Assembly (NCBI RefSeq): GCF_900101595.1
Contig: NZ_FMYY01000008.1
Coordinates: 178,100 to 242,099, forward strand
Source of the DNA: Paenibacillus sp. cl123
GTDB lineage: Bacteria > Bacillota > Bacilli > Paenibacillales > NBRC-103111
Reading direction: 5' to 3'
Length of the DNA: 64,000 nt
Shown here piece by piece: positions 43,749-53,633 of this stretch. Every line of letters begins with the position of its first letter. Within the stretch, counting starts at the first letter, position 1. Under the pieces are notes generated by a model, which saw only the letters and a program-made list of their open reading frames with translations, was not told where the DNA came from and ran no database searches. The position numbers and the translations under genes were made by a program.

Positions 43749-45107
43749 TTGAAGTTTCATAAAATATTGATCGCCAACCGCGGCGAGATCGCGGTGCGCA
43801 TCATCCGTGCCTGCCGGGAGCTCGGCATCAGCTCGGTAGCGGTGTATTCGGAAGCCGACCGCGATTCGCTGCATGTTCGCCTGGCGGACGAGGCCTATTG
43901 CATCGGGCCTACCTTGTCCAAGGACAGCTACCTGAATTATACGAACATCATGAGCGTGGCTACGCTGACGGAAACGGACGCCATTCATCCGGGATACGGC
44001 TTTCTGGCGGAGAACGCCGACTTCGCCGAAATTTGCGAGAGCTGCAATATTACATTTATCGGTCCTTCGCCCGAAGCCATCAGCAAGATGGGGGATAAGG
44101 CGGTCGCCAAGCAGACGATGAAGGAAGCGGGCGTACCCGTCATTCCGGGCTCCGACGGACTGGTGGAGACGATGGACGAGGCGATTCGCCTGGGCCGCGA
44201 AATCGGTTATCCGATTATTATCAAGGCGACGGCGGGCGGAGGAGGCAAAGGCATTCGCATTGCCGACGACGAGGACATGCTCGTGCAACAGATCACGACC
44301 GCCCAGCAGGAGGCGCAGAAGGCTTTCGGCAACGCCGGCGTTTATCTGGAGAAGTACTTGACCGGCATGAAGCATGTTGAAATTCAGGTGCTGGCGGACA
44401 AGCATGGCAATGTCGTACATCTGGGCGAACGCGATTGTTCCGTACAGCGGCGCAGGCAGAAGCTGGTGGAGGAAGCGCCGTGTCCGGTGCTGACGCCCGA
44501 AATTCGTCAGCGGATGGGCGACGCGGCAGTCAGAGCCGCACAGGCAGTCAACTATTCAGGCGCGGGTACGCTGGAATTTTTGCTCGGGCAAGACGGCCAG
44601 TTCTATTTCATGGAGATGAATACACGGATTCAGGTGGAGCATCCGGTTACCGAGATGATCACCGGGGTCGATATCATAAAGGAAATGATCCGCGTGGCGG
44701 AAGGAGAGCCGCTGTCCTTCACGCAAGAGGATGTCGTGATCAACGGCTGGGCGATCGAATGCCGCATCAATGCCGAAGATCCGGAGCGGGGTTTTATGCC
44801 GTCCGCCGGCCATATCAAATTTTATTTGCCTCCGGGCGGATTCGGAGTGCGGGTTGACAGCGCCGCTTATCCGGGCTATACGATATCCCCGCATTACGAC
44901 TCGATGATCGCCAAGCTCATCGTGTGGGGAGTCGACCGGGACGATGCGGTCCAGCGGATGAAACGCGCGCTCGCCGAATTTTCTGTTGAAGGCATACATA
45001 CGACGATACCTTTCCATTTGAAGCTGCTGGAGCACAAGAAGTTTCTGGCCGGAGATTTCGATATCAAGTTTCTGGAAGAGCATGATGTCAATGATCCGGA
45101 ATCGTAG
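43749..45107 (+). CDS. accC: Acetyl-CoA carboxylase, biotin carboxylase subunit
   Basis: A 452-residue ATP-grasp enzyme that carboxylates biotin on AccB. Seen: [23 protein letters not shown] near 4-26, [15 protein letters not shown] near 82-96, the ATP loop [13 protein letters not shown] near 159-171, and [15 protein letters not shown] near 288-302. It starts at TTG 43749 behind AGGAGG, 17 nt after accB. Confidence 0.97.
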   Translation: MKFHKILIANRGEIAVRIIRACRELGISSVAVYSEADRDSLHVRLADEAYCIGPTLSKDSYLNYTNIMSVATLTETDAIHPGYGFLAENADFAEICESCNITFIGPSPEAISKMGDKAVAKQTMKEAGVPVIPGSDGLVETMDEAIRLGREIGYPIIIKATAGGGGKGIRIADDEDMLVQQITTAQQEAQKAFGNAGVYLEKYLTGMKHVEIQVLADKHGNVVHLGERDCSVQRRRQKLVEEAPCPVLTPEIRQRMGDAAVRAAQAVNYSGAGTLEFLLGQDGQFYFMEMNTRIQVEHPVTEMITGVDIIKEMIRVAEGEPLSFTQEDVVINGWAIECRINAEDPERGFMPSAGHIKFYLPPGGFGVRVDSAAYPGYTISPHYDSMIAKLIVWGVDRDDAVQRMKRALAEFSVEGIHTTIPFHLKLLEHKKFLAGDFDIKFLEEHDVNDPES

Positions 45108-45134
45108 AGGTTCCGAACCTTCACGTTCACTTCG

Positions 45135-45163
45135 TTGTCATATTTTTGGCCCGGTGGTATAGT
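45135..45163 (+). promoter_or_regulatory. Sigma-A promoter of the yqhY-amaP unit
   Basis: TTGTCA at 45135-45140, a 17-nt spacer and TATAGT at 45158-45163 with an upstream TG. The leader of about 130 nt shows no gene. Confidence 0.75.
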
Positions 45164-45304
45164 ATACAGTATAGACAAGGTTTGGGCTGATGCCAGAACC
45201 AGTCGTCAATTTCGGGCAAAGAATCGGACTATCAACCTGAGCGCTCTGCTTTCCAAGTGAACGAGGCCATTTTGCTACGCAAAAAATATGAAGGAGGACC
45301 TTCC

Positions 45305-45718
45305 ATGAGCTTACTTGCTGCCGATTACGAGAAAACCGACATGGGTACGATCCAGATTGCGCCTGAGGTCATAGAAATTATCGCCGGCATGGCTACCATC
45401 GAGGTGCCGGGCGTCGCGGGAATGAGCGGCGGCTTTGCCGGCGGGATCGCCGAGCTGCTGGGACGCAAGAACTTGTCCAAAGGCGTGAAGGTTGAAGTTG
45501 GCCAACGCGAGGCGGCCATCGACGTTTCCGTCGTCATCGAGTTTGGAACGAGAATCCCGGAGGTCGCGAGCGCCGTTCAGCAGAACGTGAAGCAGGCGAT
45601 CGAGTCGATGACGGGACTCAGCGTGATCCAGGTGAATGTGCACATTCACGATGTCATTTTCAAAGGTGCGGAGAAGCCGCCGGAAGAGCCGGAGACGATC
45701 TCGCAGCGCGTGAAATAA
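45305..45718 (+). CDS. yqhY: Asp23/Gls24 family protein YqhY
   Basis: A 137-residue small acidic protein with the Asp23 pattern: GTIQIAPEVIEIIAGMATIEVPGV near 14-37 and TGLSVIQVNVHIHDVIF near 103-119. In B. subtilis YqhY lies downstream of accBC and affects acetyl-CoA carboxylase activity and fatty acid synthesis. ATG 45305 follows AAGGAGG. AmaP, a membrane anchor for such proteins, is encoded next. Confidence 0.93.
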   Translation: MSLLAADYEKTDMGTIQIAPEVIEIIAGMATIEVPGVAGMSGGFAGGIAELLGRKNLSKGVKVEVGQREAAIDVSVVIEFGTRIPEVASAVQQNVKQAIESMTGLSVIQVNVHIHDVIFKGAEKPPEEPETISQRVK

Positions 45719-45736
45719 ACCGATCATAGTCAGGTT

Positions 45737-45766
45737 GAACCCCCTTACGCTCACGTCTGGGGGTTC
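45737..45766 (+). other. Intra-operon hairpin
   Basis: GAACCCCC pairs exactly with GGGGGTTC between yqhY and amaP. No T run follows, so this is more likely a processing or stability element than a terminator. Confidence 0.5.
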
Positions 45767-45794
45767 CTCCATATTGCGGAAGGAGCCCAAACAC

Positions 45795-46355
45795 GTGGTC
45801 AAAGTACTCGATAAATTTCTGCTGTTTCTTCTCAGCCTTATCGTGATTATTGTCGCTATTGTCGCCCTATTTGCCGCGTTTGGGTGGATTTCGCTGGGCA
45901 GCACGCAGCAGTTCGCCGAGCATGTCTACCGGGATTTCGACTATGCGATTCCGTTCATTGCGACGGCGGCCGTCACCGCATTGCTGGCTCTGCGCTTCCT
46001 CTACATATCGGTGCGGCGGGGGAAAGCTTCCATTCCTTCGATCGACCAGCGTACGGAGTTCGGCGATATTCGAATTTCGCTGGATACGGTGGAGAATCTG
46101 TCGCTCAAGGCTGCTTCCCGCTCCCGGGGGGTACGCGATCTGCGGGCTCGGGTCAAGGTGAATCAAGCGGGGCTTGAAATCGTCATTCGTGCGATCGTTG
46201 ACGGAGAAACTCCGATTCCCGGCCTGACGGAAGAGATGCAGGCGAACGTGAAGAGCCATATTCAGGACATCACCGGCATTCCCGTGGCGTTCGTATCCGT
46301 CTTTATTGCGAACATTCAGCAATCCGCTCCGACGTTCAAGAGCCGCGTAGAGTAG
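45795..46355 (+). CDS. amaP: Alkaline shock response membrane anchor AmaP
   Basis: A 186-residue protein with two N-terminal membrane helices (about 8-30 and 50-72) and an Asp23-like cytosolic domain (SLDTVENLSLKAASRSRGVRDLRARVKV onward, about 95-180). AmaP tethers Asp23-type proteins to the membrane. It starts at GTG 45795 behind GGAAGGAG. Confidence 0.92.
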   Translation: MVKVLDKFLLFLLSLIVIIVAIVALFAAFGWISLGSTQQFAEHVYRDFDYAIPFIATAAVTALLALRFLYISVRRGKASIPSIDQRTEFGDIRISLDTVENLSLKAASRSRGVRDLRARVKVNQAGLEIVIRAIVDGETPIPGLTEEMQANVKSHIQDITGIPVAFVSVFIANIQQSAPTFKSRVE

Positions 46356-46371
46356 GAAGGAGTGCCTGGGC

Positions 46372-46611
46372 ATGTGGAGGTCTATGTGGGACCAACTGAT
46401 GGAGAAGCACCGAAGGGCAACGTTATGCACCCTCGCTGCGTGCGTGCTGGGCATCATTTATTTGTTCTTTGGCTTGTTTCATATGTTAATCTTTGGCTTG
46501 ATCGTATATACTGGTTATTATATAGGGAATAAGCTTGACCGGAACGAGCCGGTATTTCCCGCAGAAGACGTTTGGCGCCGGCTAATGGACAAATGGAGAT
46601 TGTTCCGCTAA
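46372..46611 (+). CDS. DUF2273 small membrane protein
   Basis: A 79-residue protein with two membrane helices (TLCTLAACVLGIIYLFFGLF and MLIFGLIVYTGYYIGNKL). The family is regularly found with AmaP and Asp23. The ATG lies behind GGAAGGAG; the stop codon is part of the following terminator stem. Confidence 0.9.
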   Translation: MWRSMWDQLMEKHRRATLCTLAACVLGIIYLFFGLFHMLIFGLIVYTGYYIGNKLDRNEPVFPAEDVWRRLMDKWRLFR

Positions 46612-46641
46612 AATCCTTGGGAGACGCCCAAGGATTTTTTT
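46611..46641 (+). terminator. Intrinsic terminator before nusB
   Basis: AAATCCTTGGG pairs with CCCAAGGATTT, then TTTTT. Confidence 0.88.
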
Positions 46642-46676
46642 GTACGGATTTGAACCAACAGGAGGATTTACAATCA

Positions 46677-47135
46677 ATGAGACGAAGACTGGCGAGGGAG
46701 CTTGCTCTGCAAAGCTTGTACCAGATGGGAATGAACGAAGTCACGACGACCGATGCGGTCGATCATGTTGTGGAGGAGGCCAGAGGTGAGGATGAGGCGC
46801 AGCTGACGCGTGCGAAGGACCAGATTTCCGAGCTGGACGTCAAGGAATTGGTCGAAGGCACGCTGCGCCACAGATCGCAGATCGATCATTTGCTGGTCGA
46901 TTATTTGAAGGGCTGGCAGATGGACAGGCTCTCCAAGGTGGATCGCGAAATTTTGCGGCTGGCCACCTATGAGATGATCTACTGCGACGATGTGCCGCCG
47001 AAGGTTGTCGTCAACGAAGCGATCGAGATGTCGAAAAATTTCGGGACGGAAGAATCCGGCAAATTCGTTAACGGAGTGCTCGGCAAAATGATTCGCGACC
47101 TCGAAACTTTGCGCGGACAAGCTCCGCAGGAATAA
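46677..47135 (+). CDS. nusB: Transcription antitermination factor NusB
   Basis: A 152-residue all-helical protein that binds NusE (S10) and boxA RNA during rRNA transcription. Seen: MRRRLARELALQSLYQM at the start, DYLKGWQMDRLSKVDREILRLATYEM near 80-105 and EAIEMSKNFGTEESGKFVNGVLGKM near 117-141. The ATG at 46677 has CAGGAGG upstream and lies just past a terminator, so it needs its own promoter or readthrough. Confidence 0.97.
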   Translation: MRRRLARELALQSLYQMGMNEVTTTDAVDHVVEEARGEDEAQLTRAKDQISELDVKELVEGTLRHRSQIDHLLVDYLKGWQMDRLSKVDREILRLATYEMIYCDDVPPKVVVNEAIEMSKNFGTEESGKFVNGVLGKMIRDLETLRGQAPQE

Positions 47136-47220
47136 GCTGCTGTTGCCGCGTGCCTATGCAAGCTGATGGAGAGAGAACCGCTAATCCGCAATTGTATCTA
47201 CGAAAGGGGAACGTAAGCAA

Positions 47221-48087
47221 ATGTCTGCACATGTCATCAACGGGAAGGAATTAGTCGGCGCCTACCGGGCCGAAATCAAGCAGCAGGTCGAACGGCTGGC
47301 CGGACAAGGAGTGAAGCCGGGCTTGGCTGTGGTGATCGTTGGGGATGATCCGGCGTCGCATGTGTATGTGCGCAACAAAAATCGCGCCTGCGAGGAAGCG
47401 GGCATCCACTCTGAGGTTTACAAGCTGGCCGCAGAGACGACGGAGGAGGAACTGCTCGCTCTGATCGCCAAGCTGAACGCGGACGAAGCGATTCACGGCA
47501 TTCTTGTGCAATCTCCTTTGCCTGGACATATCAATGAAGAGCGGGTCGTTGAGGCAATTGCGGTCGAGAAGGACGTCGATTGCTTCCACCCGGTCAATGT
47601 CGGCAATCTGATGATCGGCAAGCCTGGTCCGGCGCCTTGTACGCCTGCGGGCGTGATCGAGATTTTGAAGAAGACCGGCGTTGAGATCGCCGGCAAGCAT
47701 GCGGTGGTCATCGGTCGCAGCAACATCGTCGGCAAGCCGATGGCGGTGCTCTTGCTCAGGGAGAACGCGACAGTAACCGTCTGCCATTCGCGCACGAAGG
47801 ATCTTGCGGCGGTCACGAGCCAGGCGGATATTCTGGTGGCGGCGATCGGCAAGCCGAAAGTCATCAAGCGGGAGCATGTGAAGCCCGGGGCCGTCGTTAT
47901 TGACGTAGGCGTGAACCGGCTGGATACGGGCAAGCTGTCCGGAGATGTTGACTTCGACGATGTAGTGGATGCGGCATCCGTCATCACGCCGGTTCCGGGC
48001 GTAGTCGGACCGATGACAATTACGATCCTGCTGCGCAATACGCTGGAAGCTGCAGAGCGCGCTGCGGGTTTGCGCGCCTCTTCGTGA
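47221..48087 (+). CDS. folD: Methylenetetrahydrofolate dehydrogenase/cyclohydrolase FolD
   Basis: A 288-residue bifunctional enzyme interconverting 5,10-methylene-, methenyl- and 10-formyl-tetrahydrofolate. Seen: [20 protein letters not shown] near 40-59 with the catalytic Tyr and Lys, [12 protein letters not shown] near 97-108, [11 protein letters not shown] near 139-149, and the NADP-binding [14 protein letters not shown] near 161-174. Confidence 0.97.
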   Translation: MSAHVINGKELVGAYRAEIKQQVERLAGQGVKPGLAVVIVGDDPASHVYVRNKNRACEEAGIHSEVYKLAAETTEEELLALIAKLNADEAIHGILVQSPLPGHINEERVVEAIAVEKDVDCFHPVNVGNLMIGKPGPAPCTPAGVIEILKKTGVEIAGKHAVVIGRSNIVGKPMAVLLLRENATVTVCHSRTKDLAAVTSQADILVAAIGKPKVIKREHVKPGAVVIDVGVNRLDTGKLSGDVDFDDVVDAASVITPVPGVVGPMTITILLRNTLEAAERAAGLRASS

Positions 48088-48096
48088 GCTTAGCCT

Positions 48097-49452
48097 ATGA
48101 GCCAGAAGACGATACTTTCGATCAAGGAACTTAACCGGTTCATAAAGCTGAAGCTGGAGAGCGAGGACGCCCTTCAGAACGTGTGGGTGCGCGGCGAAAT
48201 ATCGAATTTTACCCATCATTCGAGCGGACATATGTATTTTACGTTAAAGGATGCGGACAGCCGGTTAAAAAGCATTATGTTCGCCTCCTATAACCAGCGG
48301 CTCGCGTTCATTCCGAAGGAAGGCACAAAGGTGCTGGCCTGCGGGAATATCTCCGTCTACGAGCGGGACGGGCAATACCAGTTCTATGCGACTCAGATGC
48401 AGCCGGACGGTATCGGCAGCTTGTACCTGGCCTTCGAGCAGCTGAAGAAAAAGCTGGAGAGCGAAGGCTTGTTCGCGCCGGAGCGGAAGAAGCCGATCCC
48501 GGCGTTTCCCCGCGGGATCGGCGTGGTCACGTCCCCGACGGGAGCGGCGGTCCGGGATATTATCATCACGCTGCAGCGGCGTTACCCTTCGGTGCCCGTG
48601 CTGCTCTTCCCGGTGCTGGTCCAAGGCAAGCAGGCGGCTCCCTCCATCGTGAAAGCGATCGAGGAAATGAATCGCTTGAACGAAGTCGACGTATTGATTG
48701 TAGGCAGGGGCGGCGGTTCGCTGGAAGAACTGTGGGCGTTTAATGAAGAAGCGGTAGCGCGGGCGATTCATCGCTCGCTGCTGCCGATCATATCGGCGGT
48801 AGGCCATGAGACGGACTTTACGATCGCCGACTTCGTAGCGGATCTGCGGGCTGCGACCCCTACGGCCGCGGCTGAGCTCGCCGTACCGCATCATATGGAG
48901 CTGTCCCAGCGTCTGGCTCACTTGAAGCAGCGCCTGTACGGAGGCTTGACCGCCAAGCTGGATCAGAGCCGGGAGCGCCTCAAGCGCTCCGAGCGGTCGC
49001 CTTATCTGACGAATCCGCGCAGGCAGCTGCTGCTGCAGCCGGCAGAACGTCTGGACCGGACTCGCGAGCAGCTGATCTACCGGCTGCGCGAGCGGCTGAA
49101 CCGGTCGCAGGAGAAGCTGATGAGAAAGGAGCGCCAACTGGCGCAGCATAATCCGAAGGAGCAGATTCACTACTCCCGAAAGCGTCTTGAAGGAGCAAGC
49201 CGGCTGCTCAGACAGTCTATGCAGGCGGCGCTGAAGGGCAAACAGCGGGACTGGACGGCTTGGGTCCGCCAGCTTGACGCGCTCAGTCCGCTCAAGGTCA
49301 TGCAGCGGGGCTACAGTCTTGTCTATGACGAGAAGGGAACGCAGCTTATCAAGTCCACCCGGCAAATTCAGCCGGGCGATGTGCTGAAGCTTCAACTGTC
49401 GGACGGGAAGGTCGATTGTCATGTCTGGTCTATGGAGGAGAATTCACAATGA
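48097..49452 (+). CDS. xseA: Exodeoxyribonuclease VII large subunit
   Basis: A 451-residue nuclease subunit for single-stranded DNA. Seen: an N-terminal OB fold (1-105, VWVRGEISNFTHHSSGHMYFTLKD), the catalytic core VVTSPTGAAVRDIIITLQRRYP, DVLIVGRGGGSLEELWAFNEE near 203-223, SAVGHETDFTIADFVADLRAATPTAAAE near 235-262, and a long charged coiled coil (about 270-390). Its stop overlaps the xseB start (ATGA). Confidence 0.97.
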   Translation: MSQKTILSIKELNRFIKLKLESEDALQNVWVRGEISNFTHHSSGHMYFTLKDADSRLKSIMFASYNQRLAFIPKEGTKVLACGNISVYERDGQYQFYATQMQPDGIGSLYLAFEQLKKKLESEGLFAPERKKPIPAFPRGIGVVTSPTGAAVRDIIITLQRRYPSVPVLLFPVLVQGKQAAPSIVKAIEEMNRLNEVDVLIVGRGGGSLEELWAFNEEAVARAIHRSLLPIISAVGHETDFTIADFVADLRAATPTAAAELAVPHHMELSQRLAHLKQRLYGGLTAKLDQSRERLKRSERSPYLTNPRRQLLLQPAERLDRTREQLIYRLRERLNRSQEKLMRKERQLAQHNPKEQIHYSRKRLEGASRLLRQSMQAALKGKQRDWTAWVRQLDALSPLKVMQRGYSLVYDEKGTQLIKSTRQIQPGDVLKLQLSDGKVDCHVWSMEENSQ

Positions 49453-49700
49453 CGGAGCAAGAACAAACCACGCCAAGCTTCGAGCAGGCGATCGAGCAAC
49501 TGGAGAGAATCGTCGCCAAGCTCGAAAGCGGAGATGTGCCCCTGGAGCAAGCGATCGAGCTGTTCCAGGACGGGATGAAGCTGTCCCAGCTGTGCGGACA
49601 GAAGCTGGAGCAGGTGGAGCGCAAGATCGAAGTACTGCTTGAACAGGAGGGCGGTCTTGTGAAGAAGCCGTTCCAGCCGGGTGAAGGAGATTTGAAATGA
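49449..49700 (+). CDS. xseB: Exodeoxyribonuclease VII small subunit
   Basis: An 83-residue helical hairpin that joins XseA. Seen: SFEQAIEQLERIVAKLESGDVPLEQAIELFQ near 10-40, the family signature. Start and stop overlap neighbours by ATGA, so xseA, xseB and ispA are coupled. A longer frame from 49416 overlaps xseA and is not used. Confidence 0.96.
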   Translation: MTEQEQTTPSFEQAIEQLERIVAKLESGDVPLEQAIELFQDGMKLSQLCGQKLEQVERKIEVLLEQEGGLVKKPFQPGEGDLK

Positions 49701-50602
49701 ACGGCAGCTTAAGCATCTCAGATTACATCAAAGAGCAAGCCGCGCTAATCGAGCGCGAGCTGGAGCGCTCCGTTCCCTCCGAATGGAGCATGCCGGCCGC
49801 TCTGCGCGAGGCCATGCTGTATTCGCTGATGGCCGGCGGCAAGCGGTTGCGTCCCATTCTCGTGCTCGCTGCGGCCGAAGCGCTGGGCGGACGCGGAGAG
49901 GATGCGCTTCCGGTTGCGCTAGCCGTAGAGATGATTCATACGTACTCCCTTATTCATGACGATCTGCCGGCGATGGACAATGACGATTTCCGCCGCGGCA
50001 AGCCGACCAACCATAAAGTATTCGGCGAAGCGATGGCGATCCTGGCGGGCGATGCGCTGCTGACACACGCGTTCTATACGGTCGTTCAAGCAGCGCGCAA
50101 GCGGGGTGTGCCGGGCGACACCATCGCCGACATCGTCGAGGAGCTGGCGCGTTTGTCGGGCGCTCCGGGCATGGTGGGCGGCCAGGCGGCCGATATGCAG
50201 GGCGAGCAGGGCGTGACGAAGCTGGAGGAGCTTGAATACATTCACCTGCATAAGACAAGTGACCTGATTGTGTTCTCGTTGAAGGCCGGAGGCCGTATTG
50301 CGGGAGCGGATTCGGCGCAGCTGGCCGCGCTGGAGCGGTTCGGCACGTGCATCGGACTGGCCTTCCAGATTCAGGACGATATTCTCGATCTGGTCGGCGA
50401 CGAAGTCAAGCTCGGCAAGCCGGTGCAGAGCGATGTCAAGCAGCAGAAGGTCACCTACCCGTATTTTATCGGGATGGACGCTTCCCAGGCGAAGGTGGAG
50501 GAGCTGACCCGGGAAGCCCGGCAGGCGGTCATCGGTGCGGGGTTTCCCGCTCCCGAGCGGTTGCTTGAGCTGGCCGATTACCTGATGAAGCGGGATCATT
50601 AG
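49697..50602 (+). CDS. ispA: Farnesyl diphosphate synthase (polyprenyl synthetase)
   Basis: A 301-residue prenyltransferase condensing IPP with DMAPP and GPP to C15. Seen: GGKRLRPILVLAAAEALGG near 48-66, the first aspartate-rich motif DDLPAMDNDDFRRG near 87-100, and the second DDILDLVGD near 226-234. The residues before the first motif (HTYSLIH) fit a C15 product. Coupled to xseB; dxs lies downstream, grouping isoprenoid genes. Confidence 0.95.
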   Translation: MNGSLSISDYIKEQAALIERELERSVPSEWSMPAALREAMLYSLMAGGKRLRPILVLAAAEALGGRGEDALPVALAVEMIHTYSLIHDDLPAMDNDDFRRGKPTNHKVFGEAMAILAGDALLTHAFYTVVQAARKRGVPGDTIADIVEELARLSGAPGMVGGQAADMQGEQGVTKLEELEYIHLHKTSDLIVFSLKAGGRIAGADSAQLAALERFGTCIGLAFQIQDDILDLVGDEVKLGKPVQSDVKQQKVTYPYFIGMDASQAKVEELTREARQAVIGAGFPAPERLLELADYLMKRDH

Positions 50603-50668
50603 ACCCGGGCATGATCAAGCGGTCAGCATCTGATTGACCGCTTGCGAACAAGACCGGCGTAGTTCCGT

Positions 50669-50697
50669 TTGAGCGGGCCGATTCGCCGTGATATAAT
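50669..50697 (+). promoter_or_regulatory. Sigma-A promoter of dxs
   Basis: TTGAGC at 50669-50674, a 17-nt spacer and TATAAT at 50692-50697 with TG one base upstream. A hairpin AAGCGGTCA/TGACCGCTT at 50617-50643 precedes it. Confidence 0.75.
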
Positions 50698-50751
50698 GAC
50701 TGGGTACATAGTACGGCAAACATCTTATTGCGGAAAGCGAGGGGAACAAGC

Positions 50752-52638
50752 ATGCTGCTCGAACATATTCAACAGCCTGAGGATTTAAAGCGTCTGACGA
50801 TCGAACAGCTCGAACCGTTGGCAGCCGAAATCCGCCAGTTTCTGGTCGAGAATCTGTCGGTGACCGGCGGCCACCTCGCGCCGAATCTTGGTGTTGTCGA
50901 ATTAACGCTCGCACTGCATTACTTGTTTGATAGTCCCCAGGATAAATTCATATTCGATGTCGGACATCAATCTTATGTGCATAAAATATTGACAGGGCGT
51001 AAGGACAGATTCGGTACGCTCCGGAAACATAAAGGGCTATGCGGCTTCGTCAAGCGCTCGGAAAGCGAGCATGATGTGTGGGAAGCCGGCCATAGCAGCA
51101 CATCGCTCTCGGCGGCGATGGGCATGGCGGTCGCCCGCGATCTGCAAGGCGGCTCGAACCGCGTGATCGCGATGATCGGCGACGGCGCTTTGACCGGAGG
51201 CATGGCGCTGGAAGCGCTCAATCATATCGGTCATGAGCAGCGCAAGCTGATGGTTGTGCTGAACGATAACGAGATGTCGATCGCGCCCAATGTCGGCGCG
51301 CTCAGCAATTATTTGGCCCGGATTCGTTCGGACCGTCATTATGTGAAAGCGAAGGAAGAAGTCGAGCATCTGATCAAGAAAATTCCGGCTATCGGCGGAA
51401 CGCTGGCCAAGACGGCCGAACGCGTGAAGGATTCCTTCAAGTATCTCGTCGTGCCGGGCATCTGGTTCGAGGAGCTGGGCTTCACGTACTTCGGACCTGT
51501 AGACGGTCATAACTTGCCGCTGCTGATGGAGACGCTGCGCCAGGCCGACAAGGTGAACGGCCCGGTCGTCGTTCATGTCATTACCTTGAAGGGCAAAGGC
51601 TATTCTCCCGCAGAGGCGGATTCGCACAAGTGGCATGGGATCAGCCCGTACAAGATCGAATCCGGCCAAGTGCTGAAATCCGTCGGCCCTCCGATGTATA
51701 CCGAGGTGTTCGGCGGCACGCTGATCGAGCTGGCCAGGGAGGATAAGCGCATCGTAGCGGTCACCCCGGCGATGCCGGGCGGGTCCGGCTTGACCGGTTT
51801 TGCGAAGGCTTATCCCGAGCGGATGTTCGATGTCGGCATTGCCGAGCAGCATGCGGCTACGTTCTGTGCGGGCCTCGCTGCGGAAGGGCTGAAGCCGGTG
51901 TACGCCGTTTATTCGACCTTTATGCAGCGCGCCTATGATCAGATCGTGCATGATATATGCCGCGCCAATCTGAATGTCATGTTCGCCATCGACCGCGCCG
52001 GATTTGTTGGTCCGGACGGGGAAACGCATCACGGCATCTTCGATATTGCGTATATGCGCAGCATTCCGAATGTGGTCGTGATGATGCCCAAGGATGAGAA
52101 CGAGCTGCGTCATATGATGAAGACGGCTCTCGACTATGATCAAGGCCCGATCGCTTACCGGTATCCGCGGATCAACGGGCTTGGCGTTCCTCTTGACGAT
52201 GAGCTCCAGCCGATCCCTATCGGCACATGGGAAGTGCTTCGTCCGGGCGCCGACGCGGCGGTGCTCGCCGTTGGTCCGATGATACCGGTCGCGCTGGAAG
52301 CAGCGGAAGCGATGGCCAAGGAAGGTATCCAGGTGCGCGTAATCAATGCCAGGTTCATCAAGCCGATGGACGAAGCGATGCTTATGCAGCTGGCCAAGGA
52401 GGATATTCCGGTGCTGACGCTGGAAGAAGGCGCTGTGATGGGTGGTTTCGGCAGCGGCGTGCTCGAGTTTTATTCCCTGCAGGGCATCTACGGCATGCGT
52501 GTCAAGGTGATCGGCGTGCCGGATTATTTCGTGGAGCACGGTTCCGTGAAGGAACAATACGAAGAGGTCGGCTTCACGGTGGAGCGGCTCGTTACCGATA
52601 TTCAGGCACTGGTGCCCCGCCGCAGGCAGCGGGCATAA
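50752..52638 (+). CDS. dxs: 1-deoxy-D-xylulose-5-phosphate synthase
   Basis: A 628-residue thiamine diphosphate enzyme condensing pyruvate and glyceraldehyde 3-phosphate, the entry to the MEP isoprenoid pathway. Seen: [15 protein letters not shown] near 73-87, the ThDP motif [16 protein letters not shown] near 143-158 to [13 protein letters not shown], and the transketolase half with [17 protein letters not shown] near 362-378 holding the catalytic Glu. ATG 50752 follows GAGGGG. Confidence 0.97.
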   Translation: MLLEHIQQPEDLKRLTIEQLEPLAAEIRQFLVENLSVTGGHLAPNLGVVELTLALHYLFDSPQDKFIFDVGHQSYVHKILTGRKDRFGTLRKHKGLCGFVKRSESEHDVWEAGHSSTSLSAAMGMAVARDLQGGSNRVIAMIGDGALTGGMALEALNHIGHEQRKLMVVLNDNEMSIAPNVGALSNYLARIRSDRHYVKAKEEVEHLIKKIPAIGGTLAKTAERVKDSFKYLVVPGIWFEELGFTYFGPVDGHNLPLLMETLRQADKVNGPVVVHVITLKGKGYSPAEADSHKWHGISPYKIESGQVLKSVGPPMYTEVFGGTLIELAREDKRIVAVTPAMPGGSGLTGFAKAYPERMFDVGIAEQHAATFCAGLAAEGLKPVYAVYSTFMQRAYDQIVHDICRANLNVMFAIDRAGFVGPDGETHHGIFDIAYMRSIPNVVVMMPKDENELRHMMKTALDYDQGPIAYRYPRINGLGVPLDDELQPIPIGTWEVLRPGADAAVLAVGPMIPVALEAAEAMAKEGIQVRVINARFIKPMDEAMLMQLAKEDIPVLTLEEGAVMGGFGSGVLEFYSLQGIYGMRVKVIGVPDYFVEHGSVKEQYEEVGFTVERLVTDIQALVPRRRQRA

Positions 52639-52667
52639 CCCAAGCCTTACTTAACAGAGGAGCCCAC

Positions 52668-53552
52668 ATGAATTCGGAGAAATCGGCTAAAGAAAGGCTC
52701 GACGTACTGCTCGTCGAGCAGGGATTGTTTGAAACGAGAGAGAAGGCCAAGGCGGCCATCATGGCCGGTCTTGTCCTGGTCGGGGGAGAAGCGGTAGATA
52801 AAGCGGGGACCAAGATCCCGGTCACATCGGCCATCACGGTGAAGGGCGCCATACATCCTTACGTCAGCCGGGGCGGCTTGAAGCTGGAGAAAGCCTTGAA
52901 GACGTTCGAGCTGGATCTGAACGGCGTCACGATGATCGATATCGGGGCTTCAACGGGAGGGTTCACCGACTGCGCGCTGCAGAATGGAGCCGCCTTCGTG
53001 TATGCGGTCGATGTCGGCTACAACCAGCTGGACTGGTCGCTGCGCAAAGACCCTCGCGTCCATGTGATGGAGCGGACGAACTTCCGCTTTATGCAGCCGG
53101 GCGACTTGAAGGGGCCCGCTCCCTCCTTCGCATCGATCGATGTGTCCTTCATTTCGCTGAAGCTGATTTTGCCGCCATTATTCCAGCTGCTCGTCCCGGG
53201 CGGCTCGGTCGTGGCGTTGATCAAGCCGCAGTTCGAGGCCGGGCGGGAGAAGGTGCCGAAGACAGGCGTCGTGAAGGAGCCTGCCGTACACCGCGAGGTG
53301 CTGGAGGCGGTGCTCGCCTATGCGGCTGACACGGGCTTCGCCGTTCGCGGCCTGACCTTCTCGCCGATCAAGGGTGGAGAAGGCAACATCGAGTTTCTGG
53401 CCCATCTGGTCAAACCTGTTGCGGAGGAGGCCGGAGACGGCGAGCAGCCGCATGATCGCCAGCAATCGCATATTGATCGAACGAGCCTCGATGCGCTGAT
53501 CCGCGAGGTAGTTCAAGAGTCGCAAAGCATGCAGAACTCATCCGTGGGCTAG
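52668..53552 (+). CDS. tlyA: TlyA family rRNA (cytidine-2'-O)-methyltransferase
   Basis: A 294-residue protein (YqxC in Bacillus): N-terminal S4 RNA-binding domain (about 8-65, RLDVLLVEQGLFETREKAKAAIMAG) and an FtsJ-like Rossmann methyltransferase with the SAM motif DIGASTGGFTDCALQNGA near 89-106 and IKPQFEAGREKV near 185-196. Known members methylate 16S and 23S rRNA. The C-terminal tail (about 250-294) is extra and hydrophilic. ATG 52668 follows AGAGGAG. Confidence 0.94.
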   Translation: MNSEKSAKERLDVLLVEQGLFETREKAKAAIMAGLVLVGGEAVDKAGTKIPVTSAITVKGAIHPYVSRGGLKLEKALKTFELDLNGVTMIDIGASTGGFTDCALQNGAAFVYAVDVGYNQLDWSLRKDPRVHVMERTNFRFMQPGDLKGPAPSFASIDVSFISLKLILPPLFQLLVPGGSVVALIKPQFEAGREKVPKTGVVKEPAVHREVLEAVLAYAADTGFAVRGLTFSPIKGGEGNIEFLAHLVKPVAEEAGDGEQPHDRQQSHIDRTSLDALIREVVQESQSMQNSSVG

Positions 53553-53633
53553 TTTCGTCCACAGCGGTGAGTTTTTTGCTGCAGGGGAGGAGTTTGCCTC
53601 CGGGTTCCCGAATAGTACAGACGAGGTGATGCC

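Noticed and set aside
51037..52557. A 506-codon minus-strand frame opposite dxs
   Set aside because: It is a shadow frame without a ribosome site or motif.
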